DNA of 64,000 bases, taken from the NCBI GenBank assembly GCA_013396915.1, contig VWZL01002202.1, positions 1 through 64,000 of the forward strand, read 5' to 3'. The notes under the pieces are model-generated. The model was not told the DNA's origin. It worked only from the letters and a program-made list of their open reading frames with translations, and ran no database searches. Origin of the DNA: Stercorarius parasiticus (taxonomy: Eukaryota > Chordata > Aves > Charadriiformes > Stercorariidae). Shown in pieces: positions 24,401 to 31,730 of this stretch; position 1 is the first letter of the stretch; each line of letters begins with the position of its first letter. The position numbers were made by a program, and so were the translations under genes.

Positions 24401-27400
24401 TAGAGGTGCTATATACTGGTCTATAGGCTATCCCCTATACATCATGCAGACCTGGGTGCAGCGACCCAGCAGAGAGGGACAGGGCTGAGCAGCCCTCCTT
24501 GCTCATTGCTGTCAATGTCTGCCCACAAAACTTGAGTCAAACCAAGCAGACAAGAAACTACAGGATCATAAGCAAAAAAAAAAANGGGGGGAGTAAAAGA
24601 AACGGAAGCAAAACCGCAGGGTCAATATTTCTTAAATAAACCCCCCAGCACATGAGATGTGGAGCTCCTAGAAAAGTAAATCCTGCAAAGTAGTTGCAGA
24701 GGGGGAGCAGAGCAGAAGTAAGAGTTTAAATCCTCTCTCTTAGATCTCAAGCAGAGGTTAAATCACAGGCCAGCTACGTTCCCTGCAAACATCACAAAGA
24801 GCCTGCAGGAGCAGATGTGTGATGCAACCTCTATTTGTTTTTCTGCAATATTTCCTTCCTGGTCACATTTGGGAGGTGGAAGAAGAAGCCACACGAGACA
24901 TCGCAGCTCAGGATAAACCAGTGAGTGTATTCACAAAATACCTTAAATTACTCCTTCAGGACCGCATTGCACACATGCACAGGCTTTGCTCGGGACAAGG
25001 CCAGATTGTCATTGTATGCTGTTCGTCAGAGGGTCCTTGGCCTTATCTCCTACAAGGTGCTACTATGGCAGTAAGGAGCTTTGGGAGAAGCATGCAATGA
25101 GCAGAGCAATGCTTCAAAGCCAGAGGATCCTCCTGAGCTTCAGATCTCTCTGCTGCTTTCTGTCCATCCCGGTGGGATACGGACACATCATTTCAACCTG
25201 TCTATAGGGAACCAGGAGAGGGTTTGTTGCCTTCTTTCTTCAAACCATGCCTGGATGCCTTTCTGGAAGGTAGACATGGCCCTTTCTGCGTTCATGTGAA
25301 CTTCATGAGGTTCAACAAGGCCAAGTGCAAGGTCCTGCACCTGGGTCAGGGGAATCCCCACTATCAGTACAGACCAGGGGATAAAGGGGATTGACAGCAG
25401 CCCAGCTGAGACGGACTTGGGATCCTGGTGGATGAAAAATTGGACATGAGGCGGCAACATGCACTCGCAGCCAGGAAAGCCAATCATACCCTGGGCTGCA
25501 TCAAAAGAAGCATGGCCAGCAGGTCGAGGGAGGTGATTTTCTGCTCCTCTACGCCATGCTCATGAGACCCCACCTGGAGTACTGCATCCAGCTCTGGTGT
25601 CCCCAGCACAGGAAAGACACGAACCTGTTGGAGCGGGTCCAGAGGAGGGCCACAAAAACAATCAGAGGGATGAAGCACCTCTCCTACAAGGACATGTTGA
25701 GAGAGTTGGGTTTGTTCAGCCTGGAGAAGAGAAGGCTCCAGGAGACCTTACTGCAGTCTTTCAATACTAAAAGGGGGCTTATAAGAAAGAGAAAGATGAT
25801 GACAGGCTTTTTAGCAGGGCCTGTTGCGATAGGACAAGGGGTAATGGTTTTAAACTGAAAAGGGGTATATTCAGACTGGACATAAGGAAGTAATTTTTTT
25901 TACAATGAGCGTGATGAAACACTGGACCAGGTTGCCCAGCGAGACTGTAGATGCCCCATCCCTGGAAACATTCCAGGTCAGGTTGGACGGGGCTTTGAGC
26001 AACCTGATCTAGTTGAAGATGTCCCTGCCCATGGCAGGGGTGTTGGACTAGATGATCTTTGAAGGTCCCTTCCAACGCAAACCATTCTGTGATTCTATGG
26101 TGCAACCATCGGGTGATCCCTTCAGGAGGCAGCACACCAGGAGGCATTAGCATCTCTCCAGCCAAGGACCAGGGTTTTCTGCTTGCTGAAATGACCGCTT
26201 TATCCATCATACCAACTCTGGGCATGGAGCAGGAGAAGGCAAGGCATTTCTCATCCATGCTGCCCCACTGGGAAGGGATCTGTCTTGCTGATACATCCCC
26301 ACAGCTGCCTCAGATGTGGAGCTTGAACCTGGAGCATGGAATCACCCCTTGAACAGGTAAAGTCATAAATATTTGTGCAGCTTTACTCTCTCTTCCCCCT
26401 GGGGAAAGCAGGCAAGACTTTAGCAAGCCTGACCAGGATGCCCGAGTTAGCCTCTCCCTTACAGGCTTGCAAAGGATTAAACTGTCATGTTAGGAACTGT
26501 AGCACAAAAAGATCTTACAGATGCCCTAAAAGTCCACAGTAACTAAAAGGCTATGGGGAATGACTTGCAGGTGCTGTGAGAGTTGCGTGCTGCTGGGAAA
26601 GGCAAACCACTAATTTCCATCAGTCGGACTTCAGGAAAAATCCCCTTCTGATGCCAAATCAGAAGACTAGGGCAAGCAGAGCCACCTGCAAACATCCTTC
26701 CATGCTGCCCTGCTCAGCACCAACACTCCAGCATGGGCAGCTCCGTCACCCAACAACCCCAAAGCTTGTGGAGATCTCTTCTGCCAACGCTGATTTGGGA
26801 GGGGGGTGGAAATAAAAGGGTAGTTGTTTCCTGCAAGAGTCGTAAATAATCAGTTGTCAAAGTGTACTTGGTGGTTGAGATACACCATGGTGGGTGGTTT
26901 CATGTGGTAGTACGAGTGCTACCAATAAGAGGCAGAAGATTTTCACTAATTTGGATAAAAAGTAGTTTTCTGCTCCTCATCTTCAAAATAACCCTCAACA
27001 AACATTTTGTTAGGAAAGCTTTTAATTTTGCAATATCATTGCAAATATCCCCCCAGAATAGCCTTCCAAGTCACAGGACTTGGAAAATATTAATTACTTG
27101 ATTAATATTAACAGTAATATTAATATTTGCAATATTAATATGAATAACATTAGGAAGTCAGATTTTTTCCCCATTTTTTGTTTCTGTGCTCTCAGGAGCA
27201 GGGATGGACAAAGGCAGAGATAGCACAAAACAACAGCTAAGCCATGCCAGATTCAAGGGAATTACACAGAATATTTCTGCAACACCTTAGCCACTGCTTT
27301 AAATTAATTCCCTTGGACTTGCATCCCTTTTATTTCCTCTGCGCAAATGTGTACTGACAGTAACTATCACAGAGCATCTGTTTTTTCCTCTATAGCAGGA

Positions 27401-30400
27401 CGGTGTGGGTTTGGCACACCAAGCAGTGCAAAGCAGATTGCCATGGAGTTTACAAAGCTGAAACACCAATCAGAGGAATGATGAAAACACAGAGAGGAAG
27501 CGTGTTTCTATAGGTAGCAACCAGACTGGCTGTACCTCCACTCTACCCGCTCCTACACTGCTAAAGCAATGAGTAATTGCAAATATTCTGGTAGTGATGC
27601 CAGTTCTCAGAACTAAGAGATGGAAAAATGCTCCTAAGTGCTATTATATTACAAGAAATGGATTTGTGCTACTGCTTGCCAATGGAATTAAGGAGAATAA
27701 CAATTATTCACATCATTTGCAGAATGGGTATGGATCAAATAGGGTTAAGTCACAGTCGATAAAGACAATTCATGAGCAAAAAAAGAAGGAAATTTCCTGA
27801 ATGACTTCTTAGACTTTGGTCACCCAACTCTCGGCACTGTAATGCTGATATTTTCAGAGCACTTAGCAGGAACCCTTTGTATCTAACAGGACATGTACAA
27901 ATTGGTACAGGATTGTTTATTTCTAAAAAGAGAAGCCCACTACAAATTAAGATATCAGCGTGTCACCAGCTCTTCTAAAGAGCTTGATAGGCTCTGTAAA
28001 AGCAATTTTAGAAGTGTGTTGTAAGGACAGCTATCTAATAGCAGAATACTTTTGGAAATGTTTTACTGAGGGCTTGAATAAAGAACAATGAAATATATAA
28101 TTCTTACCTCTTCTGTCAGAGTTACCTGCAGAAAAAGAAAACAAAAGTCTCTTAGCAACAAAGAAATATACATTTTAATAAGTCAGGAAGGATCAAAGAC
28201 CAAGACAGTAATAAATTTAGTAACTCTCATCATCTTCTTGTAAATCTTTCCTTTAAAACACCAGCTACAAAGCCAGGAACAAGGAAACAAACCCCAATTT
28301 CTTTATCAGCAGAGCTAGGAGCTGAATCTAAGCTATAACATTGATAAACACAACTTACTGCTCTTAATAACACAGTCTGTTTAACCCTATAACCAGCAAC
28401 TCACTGGTGTAATTCATTACCACCTAAATATTAAGAGATAACACTTGTGTATAATTTTAAAAGAGTGGCTGAGCCAAGAGTTCAATTAAGAGCTGCTGGG
28501 CTCAGGGATGGGGATGATGAGCATGCAAGGAAAACCTCTATCTGCTGTTTTGGATGTCTCATCTGGAGGAAACCGGAACAAGTGTATGCTGATAAGAGTA
28601 CAGACCAGCTCTCCTGCTGTAACGCTGCTGGCACAGGCACCCCATGCCCCTGTTTTACAAGCTGCAGCATGGGATTGACGACAATCTTGGTAGGTTTGGA
28701 GAAGCAGGAATTGCCTGTACAACATAAAATTCATGCAGCGCCTTCTGCCCCTGTCCCTCTCTTGAGCACCACTTAAATCTTCCGTGACCTATATCCAAAC
28801 TTCCCATTAAGATTAACGGCAAGGACAGCCCTATAACTAATTTTACTCCTTGACAAATTCCTTGAAATAAAGAAAGAATCAGGTTTGGTCATTTGTTCTC
28901 GGGACTGACATCAAATGAGAAGCCACATCTGGCCTTGACTGGTGCAATGGCCAATGTGTCATAGCGTATGCCAAGGCAGTTCACCAAAATCAGTAACCCA
29001 AGTCATAAAAAAGGTAGCAAAGATACAAAAATGATATGTTCGGTCCTCTGTTATCAGACATTGTATTACAAAATGCAGATCTTAGCAGTACTCAAGGCTT
29101 TTGCCTCCACCACTCCCATTTGATTTATTCTAAGCTTGCAATGTGCATGTATCTAAGGTTACTCTGGACTCCTTCACTCTGCAAAAAGGCCTTGAGGATT
29201 TGTGTTTGAAAAGAAGCTGTATGAGCTCACGGATGGTAGGACACTAAGAAAGTTGGTTTGCAAACTTCCTTCAGCCACATCCTTTCCTATGTTGGTAGCA
29301 AAGACAACTTCACTGCAGCTTCATGGGCTGCGGTTTCCAAAGATGCCCAGAGGAAGAGGGGGGACACATCTCATTGATGTGAAGAGGGGTTTAGATACCC
29401 GACACCCAATAGCCCTTGAGAAATTTATTCTTAAGGAATGTACATTTGACATGTCCCTGCATGAAGTCCAATATTATCTTCTTTCAGTCTTTTCTACCCA
29501 CCACCAAGTTACCCATTTTGTTTTTCCACTAAATCCTGCACTGCCAAGGCTTTCACTATAACCTTTAGCAGGCACCGCTATGTGACTGTTGCAGCTTGAG
29601 AGGCACATAGTATCAAAGCTGGGTCTTAGCTTTGGGCAAACAGTGGCTGAAGAATCACAGATCAGTTAAAATTTCTGGTCACGTCAGCCTCTTTTTGCCT
29701 GATTTTTGCTTTTAACCAACACGGAGCAGTGAAACTTTATATTCTTAGGGGCCACTTTGATGATGTACCAAGAGGGGAATGACAGCAAGATGTCAACAGA
29801 GACAACTCTTGCTCATCCAGACCTTTCAAAGATTAAAGTAGCCCAGGTATGGGGAAAAAACTGATAATGTAAGCATAAAATCACAAAATGGTTTCGGTTG
29901 GAAGGGACCTTCAAAAATCATCTAGTCCAACACCCCTGCAGGGACATCTTTCACTAGACCAGGTTACTCAAAGCCCCCTCCAACCTGACCTTGAACACTT
30001 CCAGGGATGGGGCATCCACCCAATCATCGGATGTGCCAGCAAATGCAAGACTGAGAAACCCAGTGCATGTAATATTCTGCTCAATAAGGTCTCACCATAT
30101 TGTTCCTGGTGCTCATCGCAGTGGAGAGAGAATCTTCAGATGGTTTGTCATGTGTGGCTTGTGTCTGCAAGCAGTTTAGCAACCATCGGGTGGAGCACAG
30201 AAATTACCATACCAATTGGGCCAGCACCATCCTACCACATCATCCTTCATCCCCAGCTTGGCTAATTTTGGATAATGAGCCAACTTACCAGCTTTTCCCA
30301 AGAGCTAGATCTCACCCCTGACTGGCTACCTCTAGTCTAAGCCTTAAATCCCTTGGGCCAGGGACTGCATTGTTGTGTGTGTGCTTGTACAGTGCCAAAA

Positions 30401-31730
30401 GTCATGGCTTGAGCTCACAGTGGGTACCAAAATACAAATAAATGCATAAACACTCTGGATAACCGAAGCTCTGCAGCTGAGTGGCAATCCGGAGTGATTT
30501 ATTGCTGTTTCCTACACAGACCCGTTAAGGATCAACTTTTCAGCCAGCAGCTGGGAGCTGTGCAGCACTAGCCCCATTTCACTCCGGAAACCACAAAAAG
30601 TGATGAAATTCATCTGTGACAAAAGTGGAACAAGATCCTAGGGTTTCTGGTGCCCCAGCATCTTGGCAAGAAGCCCAAACCTTCGGTAGGATAAATCTCT
30701 TCTGATCTGGTCACTTCAGTGAGTTATATTATTTGTTATCACTGTGGAATTTGCCCTGAAGTGTCTTCTCATTCTCTTTTGTTCAGCAAAATGAAAGAAG
30801 AGAAAAGAAACCAACCTGGAGGCAGGGTGGCCTGGAGAAGAAGATGTGAAGGAGATGCCTACCGTTGTGGGCAGCGGAAGAGGTCTCTTGCGTTGTCATT
30901 GTCGCACTGAAATTCCTCTCCGTCGTCTCGGCTTCTGTGCTAGGGAAAGCAGTGTGTGGAGCAGACAGCGTCACGCTGGGTAGCAGGGAGGTGGCTGGAG
31001 GCATGGGAACAGTTGTCCCCAGGGTGGAGGTGTTGAGACTGACAGCGGTGGTGTTGGGGGAGATTCTGGTGGCTGTGGTTGTAGGTGGCTTTGACGCCAT
31101 GGTAGAAACAGTCACTGGAGTGCTAATAGTGAGGCTGTTTGCACTAGTCGTAGTCCCATCTTCAGGACCTGCTGTAGGACCTTTGGTGGGACTCCTGGGG
31201 GAGGTGGGCACTGTTGTGGGTGACTCTGCGAGAGGACAAAGCACAAGGGAACCTCCATGAGATACCTTTCTGCAACACTGGAGGGTTTAGATGCTGCAGA
31301 TTCGCACAACTATAACTCCAAGGATAAAACAGCCAAAAAACCCCGAATCCAGGACAAGAAATGCTTTGCACAGCACAGCGATGCACACCCTATAAAGGCA
31401 GGTAACTTGAATATATATTATGACATCGAGGCGGTACAAAGGTTAGAGCCCCTGTAAGAAAGGATCAATATTTGCTAGAGGTAAAACCTGCATGTCCCAT
31501 TTATGAGCACCTGCAGCCTGTCACCCTCTTTTTGACACTTAATATTACAGTTAAGTGGAGGGAAGAAGGGGTAAGTCACCAAGCACGTGAGCACTTACTC
31601 CTCTGATCCTAAAGATGGTTTAGGGACAAAAGAGAGGAGACAATGAGTGTAGCTTACCTGTTGTAATGTTGTTAGCACCTACACTTATCAGGCCACTTCC
31701 GAGCAAAAGGAGAAAGAACCACAAATCCAT
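3326..31730 (-). CDS. PTPRA: Receptor-type protein tyrosine phosphatase alpha, 21 coding exons, 806 aa
   Basis: Spliced minus-strand CDS: 31730-31658, 31225-30863, 28125-28108, 21927-21843, 20510-20437, 17858-17722, 15789-15699, 15207-15131, 13965-13929, 12643-12546, 12402-12283, 11355-11189, 10164-10029, 9255-9106, 8982-8889, 7489-7413, 5838-5704, 5318-5193, 4699-4548, 4227-4092, 3400-3326. The total is 2421 nt with all phases matching. Layout: signal peptide 1-19, Thr/Ser-rich glycosylated ectodomain 20-155, transmembrane helix about 156-179, juxtamembrane 180-250, D1 about 251-515, linker, D2 about 543-790, tail. D1 has KNRY (272-275), WPD (412-414) and catalytic Cys446. D2 has KNRV, WPE (701-703) and Cys736. 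The C-terminal Tyr802 lies in Y-A-N-F. Known family role: plasma-membrane phosphatase that removes the inhibitory C-terminal phosphate of Src-family kinases; the tail phosphotyrosine binds GRB2. PTPRE is the nearest paralogue, but the long Thr-rich ectodomain and the tail [16 protein letters not shown] fit PTPRA. No frameshift or premature stop was seen. Confidence 0.97.
3401..4091 (-). other. PTPRA: PTPRA intron 20
   Basis: 691-nt unique-looking intron between the tail exon and the D2 P-loop exon. No repeat or RNA gene seen. Confidence 0.8.
4092..4227 (-). CDS. PTPRA: PTPRA coding exon 20: D2 P-loop
   Basis: 136 nt, residues 737-782, (S)[20 protein letters not shown] through RPHMVQTL. The [10 protein letters not shown] loop is intact, so D2 keeps the architecture for residual activity or redox sensing. 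Acceptor TTTGCCAG, donor CTG|GTAAGC. Confidence 0.96.
4548..4699 (-). CDS. PTPRA: PTPRA coding exon 19: D2 WPE loop and Cys736
   Basis: 152 nt, residues 687-736, [20 protein letters not shown] through ITVHC. The loop has Glu703 where an active domain has Asp, the second known weakening change in D2. A short Gln run (KQQQQ) is encoded by four CAG codons. Acceptor CACCAG, donor CAG|GTAAAG; it ends inside Ser737. Confidence 0.96.
5193..5318 (-). CDS. PTPRA: PTPRA coding exon 18: D2 (KCAQYWP)
   Basis: 126 nt, residues 645-686, [20 protein letters not shown] to LLVTNTR. Phase 0 at both edges. Acceptor TTCTCAG, donor AGG|GTAAGA. It is the counterpart of D1 exon 11 (120 nt). Confidence 0.96.
5704..5838 (-). 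CDS. PTPRA: PTPRA coding exon 17: D2 core (DFWRMIWEW)
   Basis: 135 nt, residues 600-644, [20 protein letters not shown] to LEERGQ. It is phase 0 at both edges and corresponds to D1 exons 9 plus 10. Acceptor ATTGCAG, donor CAG|GTAAGT. Confidence 0.96.
5839..7412 (-). other. PTPRA: PTPRA intron 16
   Basis: 1574 nt. It holds a short CR1 3' end at 6283-6353; nothing else was recognised. Confidence 0.75.
6283..6353 (+). mobile_element. CR1 LINE 3' tail
   Basis: GGAACTAGACGATCTTTAAG, then CCCTTCCAACCCAAACCATT and TCTATGATCTATGA: the terminal ~70 bp of CR1 in plus orientation. Confidence 0.75.
7413..7489 (-). CDS. PTPRA: PTPRA coding exon 16: D2 core (DYVNASFI)
   Basis: 77 nt, residues 574-599, [20 protein letters not shown] then ASFID. 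It is equal in length and phase to D1 exon 8. Acceptor TGTTTCAG, donor GAT|GTGAGT. Confidence 0.95.
7490..8021 (-). other. PTPRA: PTPRA intron 15, CR1-poor part
   Basis: Unique intronic sequence apart from a CR1 tail at 7909-7975. No other feature was recognised. Confidence 0.6.
7909..7975 (+). mobile_element. CR1 LINE 3' tail
   Basis: GCAGGGGGTTGGACCAGATG, ACCTCCAGAGGTTCCTTCCA and a GTCTGTGAGTC end: a plus-oriented CR1 3' terminus only. Confidence 0.7.
8022..8811 (-). mobile_element. CR1 LINE, 5' truncated, mosaic copy A
   Basis: Minus-oriented CR1 whose 3' end is at 8022 (ATCACAGAGTGGTTGAGGTT) and which is cut at 8811. The part 8176-8811 is nearly identical to the reverse complement of 38349-38984 (3 mismatches by eye, no indel). 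The 3' part 8022-8175 differs widely from the partner and lacks the usual GGGCAACC segment at the switch point. The long frames over it are decayed CR1 ORF2 shadows. It starts 77 nt from a PTPRA splice donor. Confidence 0.93.
8889..8982 (-). CDS. PTPRA: PTPRA coding exon 15: start of D2 (KNRV)
   Basis: 94 nt, residues 543-573, [20 protein letters not shown] to LQIIP. The recognition loop reads KNRV (565-568) where D1 has KNRY. Val at this place is one of two changes known to weaken D2 of PTPRA. Acceptor CTCTGCAG, donor CAT|GTAAGA. A CR1 copy begins 77 bases beyond the donor (see 8022-8811). Confidence 0.95.
9106..9255 (-). CDS. PTPRA: PTPRA coding exon 14: end of D1 and interdomain linker
   Basis: 150 nt, residues 493-542, [20 protein letters not shown] through GLEEEFK. 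It covers the last D1 helix ([12 protein letters not shown]), then the linker leading to D2. Acceptor CCTTGCAG, donor AAG|GTGAGT; both edges are phase 0. Confidence 0.96.
9256..10028 (-). other. PTPRA: PTPRA intron 13
   Basis: 773 nt. About half of it is the CR1 copy at 9487-9868; the remainder is unremarkable. Confidence 0.75.
9487..9868 (+). mobile_element. CR1 LINE, 3' fragment
   Basis: Plus-oriented CR1: AGAAAAGGAGGCTGAGGGGA, CTACCTGAAAGGAGGTTGTA, TTAGATTGGATATTAGGAAA, ending with TTCCAACCCAAATGATTCTA. Same subfamily as the longer copy at 18288-19020. Confidence 0.9.
10029..10164 (-). CDS. PTPRA: PTPRA coding exon 13: D1 P-loop (SAGVGRTG)
   Basis: 136 nt, residues 447-492. It begins with (S)AGVGRTGTF, completing the HCxxGxxR phosphate-binding loop with Arg at 452, then [20 protein letters not shown] and the Q-loop RCQMVQTD. 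The acceptor is TTTTTCAG and the donor GAT|GTAAGT. The D2 counterpart (4092-4227) has the same length and phase. Confidence 0.96.
10165..11188 (-). other. PTPRA: PTPRA intron 12
   Basis: 1024 nt that interrupts the active-site loop between Cys446 and Ala448. A-rich near 11045-11065. Nothing else was recognised. Confidence 0.75.
11189..11355 (-). CDS. PTPRA: PTPRA coding exon 12: D1 WPD loop and catalytic Cys446
   Basis: 167 nt, residues 392-446. It includes the general-acid loop WPDFGVP (Asp414) and ends with IVVHC, the catalytic cysteine codon being at 11193-11191. The Ser447 codon is split by the donor CAG|GTAAGT. Acceptor CCCTTCAG. Confidence 0.96.
11356..12282 (-). other. PTPRA: PTPRA intron 11 (weak donor)
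   Basis: 927 nt starting with the weak donor GTGCCA at 12282 and ending CCCTTCAG. No repeat recognised. Confidence 0.75.
12283..12402 (-). CDS. PTPRA: PTPRA coding exon 11: D1 (KCAQYWP motif), weak donor
   Basis: 120 nt, residues 352-391, [20 protein letters not shown] to RKFCIQQ. Both edges are phase 0. The acceptor is CCCCGCAG. The donor reads CAG|GTGCCA and departs from consensus at +4 to +6. The first codons (TGT AAG TGC) contain an unused GTAAGT inside the exon. The protein alignment supports the weak donor as the real one, because the next exon continues with [10 protein letters not shown] as in mammals. Confidence 0.93.
12546..12643 (-). CDS. PTPRA: PTPRA coding exon 10: D1 core (DFWRMIWE motif)
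   Basis: 98 nt, residues 319-351, [19 protein letters not shown] to NLKERKE. It carries the PTP signature segment DFWRMIWE and the buried strand ATIVMVT. Acceptor CCCCTTAG, donor GAG|GTAAGT. Confidence 0.96.
12644..13928 (-). other. PTPRA: PTPRA intron 9
   Basis: 1285 nt, containing the MIR-like relic at 12855-13015. The remainder is unique-looking. Confidence 0.7.
12855..13015 (+). mobile_element. MIR-like ancient SINE relic
   Basis: Elements in the right order for a MIR: ATGATGAGGAA, then ATGACTTGCCCAAGGTCACA, then CCCCGAACCTTGTGTTTTAA and CCACAGG. The core matches the widely conserved CORE-SINE segment; the spacing is typical. Confidence 0.6.
13929..13965 (-). CDS. PTPRA: PTPRA coding exon 9: small D1 exon
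   Basis: 37 nt, residues 307-318, [12 protein letters not shown]. Acceptor CTTTATAG, donor AAG|GTAAAT. Together with the next exon (98 nt) it equals 135 nt, the size of the single matching D2 exon at 5704-5838, so an intron splits this unit only in D1. Confidence 0.95.
13966..15130 (-). other. PTPRA: PTPRA intron 8
   Basis: 1165 nt of unique-looking sequence; no repeat or gene recognised. Confidence 0.7.
15131..15207 (-). CDS. PTPRA: PTPRA coding exon 8: D1 core (DYINASFI motif)
   Basis: 77 nt, residues 281-306, [10 protein letters not shown] through [19 protein letters not shown] is the classic PTP motif 2. Acceptor TTCTTCCAG, donor AAT|GTGAGT. The D2 counterpart exon (7413-7489) has the same length and phase. 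Confidence 0.96.
15208..15698 (-). other. PTPRA: PTPRA intron 7
   Basis: 491 nt. Nothing recognised besides the splice sites. Confidence 0.75.
15699..15789 (-). CDS. PTPRA: PTPRA coding exon 7: D1 phosphotyrosine-recognition loop
   Basis: 91 nt, residues 251-280, [10 protein letters not shown] to RYVNILP. It contains KNRY (272-275), whose tyrosine sets the depth of the D1 pocket. Acceptor CATTGTAG, donor CCT|GTACGT. The exon ends inside Tyr281. Its D2 counterpart is the 94-nt exon at 8889-8982. Confidence 0.95.
15790..17721 (-). other. PTPRA: PTPRA intron 6
   Basis: 1932 nt, moderately GC-rich near 15790-16440 and AT-rich later. No repeat, RNA gene or coding exon was recognised. Confidence 0.7.
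17722..17858 (-). CDS. PTPRA: PTPRA coding exon 6: juxtamembrane segment 2 and D1 wedge
   Basis: 137 nt, residues 205-250, starting [20 protein letters not shown]. The LLARSPS part matches the second known protein kinase C serine (Ser204 in mammals). The following [20 protein letters not shown] is the helix-turn region that precedes the D1 core. Acceptor CATTGCAG, donor AAT|GTGAGT. Confidence 0.95.
18010..18149 (-). mobile_element. CR1 LINE 3' fragment
   Basis: Minus-oriented: TAGAATCATAGAATGGTTTG, GGTTGGAAGGAACCTTAAAA, then a CAGGTTGCTCAAAGCCCCAT segment. About 140 bp, in intron 5 of PTPRA. Confidence 0.85.
18288..19020 (+). mobile_element. CR1 LINE, 5' truncated
   Basis: Plus-oriented CR1 of ~730 bp: AAAAGGACCTGGGGCTGTTG, GGCTGCATCTGGAGTACTGT, GAGAAAAGGAGGCTGAGGGG, ending CCAACCTAAATGATTCTATG. 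ORF2 is broken. Confidence 0.92.
19021..20436 (-). other. PTPRA: PTPRA intron 5, part without repeats
   Basis: Unique AT-rich intron sequence with a short A run near 19279. No gene or RNA was recognised. Confidence 0.6.
20437..20510 (-). CDS. PTPRA: PTPRA coding exon 5: juxtamembrane segment 1
   Basis: 74 nt, residues 180-204: the stop-transfer basic cluster FKKYKQ and the Ser-rich stretch [16 protein letters not shown]. It contains the serine that corresponds to one of the two protein kinase C sites known in mammalian PTPRA (Ser180 in the usual numbering). Acceptor TTTGGTAG, donor CAG|GTGAGA. Confidence 0.93.
20511..21842 (-). other. PTPRA: PTPRA intron 4
   Basis: 1332 nt. No repeat or gene recognised. 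A short GC-rich patch (GGCAGGCGGCGGCGAACAG) lies near 20925-20943. Confidence 0.7.
21843..21927 (-). CDS. PTPRA: PTPRA coding exon 4: transmembrane helix
   Basis: 85 nt encoding residues 152-180: D-E-T-P, then a helix of Ile, Val, Leu, Ala and Met residues running to about residue 179. The first base of Asp152 and the last base of Arg180 come from the neighbouring exons. Acceptor TATTGCAG, donor AAG|GTAAGA. Basic residues (RFKKYK) follow at once in the next exon, which sets the type I orientation by the positive-inside rule. Confidence 0.95.
22020..22084. repeat. AAT/ATT microsatellite
   Basis: Imperfect ATTAAT/TATTATT units followed by seven AAT copies. Confidence 0.85.
22684..22741 (-). 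mobile_element. CR1 LINE 3' tail
   Basis: CATAGAATAGTTTGGGTTGG, AAAGGACCTCCAGAGATCAT, CTAGTCCAACCTCC: the last ~58 bp of CR1, minus orientation. Confidence 0.8.
25298..26100 (+). mobile_element. CR1 LINE, 5' truncated
   Basis: Plus-oriented ~800 bp CR1: CTTCATGAGGTTCAACAAGG, CACCTGGAGTACTGCATCCA, GGGCCACAAAAACAATCAGA, ending AAACCATTCTGTGATTCTAT. Same family group as the copies at 47022-47864 and 58853-59433. Non-functional. Confidence 0.93.
28108..28125 (-). CDS. PTPRA: PTPRA coding exon 3: 18-nt in-frame microexon
   Basis: The sequence between acceptor TTTTTCTGCAG and donor GTAAGAA is only 18 nt and encodes G-N-S-D-R-R (residues 146-151), just outside the membrane helix. The phases (1 in, 1 out) fit both neighbours, and skipping it keeps the frame. 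Mammalian PTPRA has an optional nine-residue insert at this place (GNSDSKDRR in the long human isoform), so this looks like the same alternative exon, shorter by three codons here. It stands alone, 6.2 kb from the next exon and 2.7 kb from the previous one. Confidence 0.88.
28126..30862 (-). other. PTPRA: PTPRA intron 2
   Basis: 2737 nt, with a CR1 3' fragment at 29878-30022. The remaining sequence is unique; no RNA gene recognised. Confidence 0.7.
29878..30022 (-). mobile_element. CR1 LINE 3' fragment
   Basis: Minus-oriented: GGTTTCGGTTGGAAGGGACC, CTCCAACCTGACCTTGAACA, CTTCCAGGGATGGGGCATCC. Complementary to the 3' end of the plus-oriented CR1 at 25298-26100. Confidence 0.88.
30863..31225 (-). 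CDS. PTPRA: PTPRA coding exon 2: Thr/Ser-rich ectodomain
   Basis: This 363-nt exon encodes residues 25-145, nearly the whole extracellular part. It is dominated by Thr, Ser and Pro and holds sequons N-T-T, N-T-S and N-F-S, in keeping with the short, heavily N- and O-glycosylated ectodomain known for this receptor. The acceptor is TCGCAG and the donor GTAGGC; both edges are phase 1. It is the least conserved part of the protein compared with what I know of the mammalian sequence. The open frame on the opposite strand over this exon is a shadow of its repetitive Thr codons. Confidence 0.92.
31226..31657 (-). other. PTPRA: PTPRA intron 1 (coding)
   Basis: 432 nt between the signal-peptide exon and the ectodomain exon. 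Nothing recognised. Confidence 0.8.

Larger units (their letters stand above)
21928..28107 (-). other. PTPRA: PTPRA intron 3 (6.2 kb, next to microexon)
   Basis: Holds an AAT-type microsatellite (22020-22084), a small CR1 tail (22684-22741), a candidate antisense exon (24009-24157), an ambiguous base at 24585 between an A run and a G run, a long CR1 (25298-26100) and an AT-rich patch of alternating AATATT words at 27085-27152. No other gene recognised. Confidence 0.7.

Noticed and set aside
30865..31260. 131-codon plus-strand frame opposite the ectodomain exon
   Set aside because: A shadow of the repetitive Thr/Ser/Pro codons of PTPRA coding exon 2; Val/Gly-rich without any domain.
3326..31730. 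Assignment to PTPRE instead of PTPRA
   Set aside because: PTPRE has a much shorter ectodomain and a tail reading [16 protein letters not shown]; this gene has the long Thr-rich ectodomain and [16 protein letters not shown].
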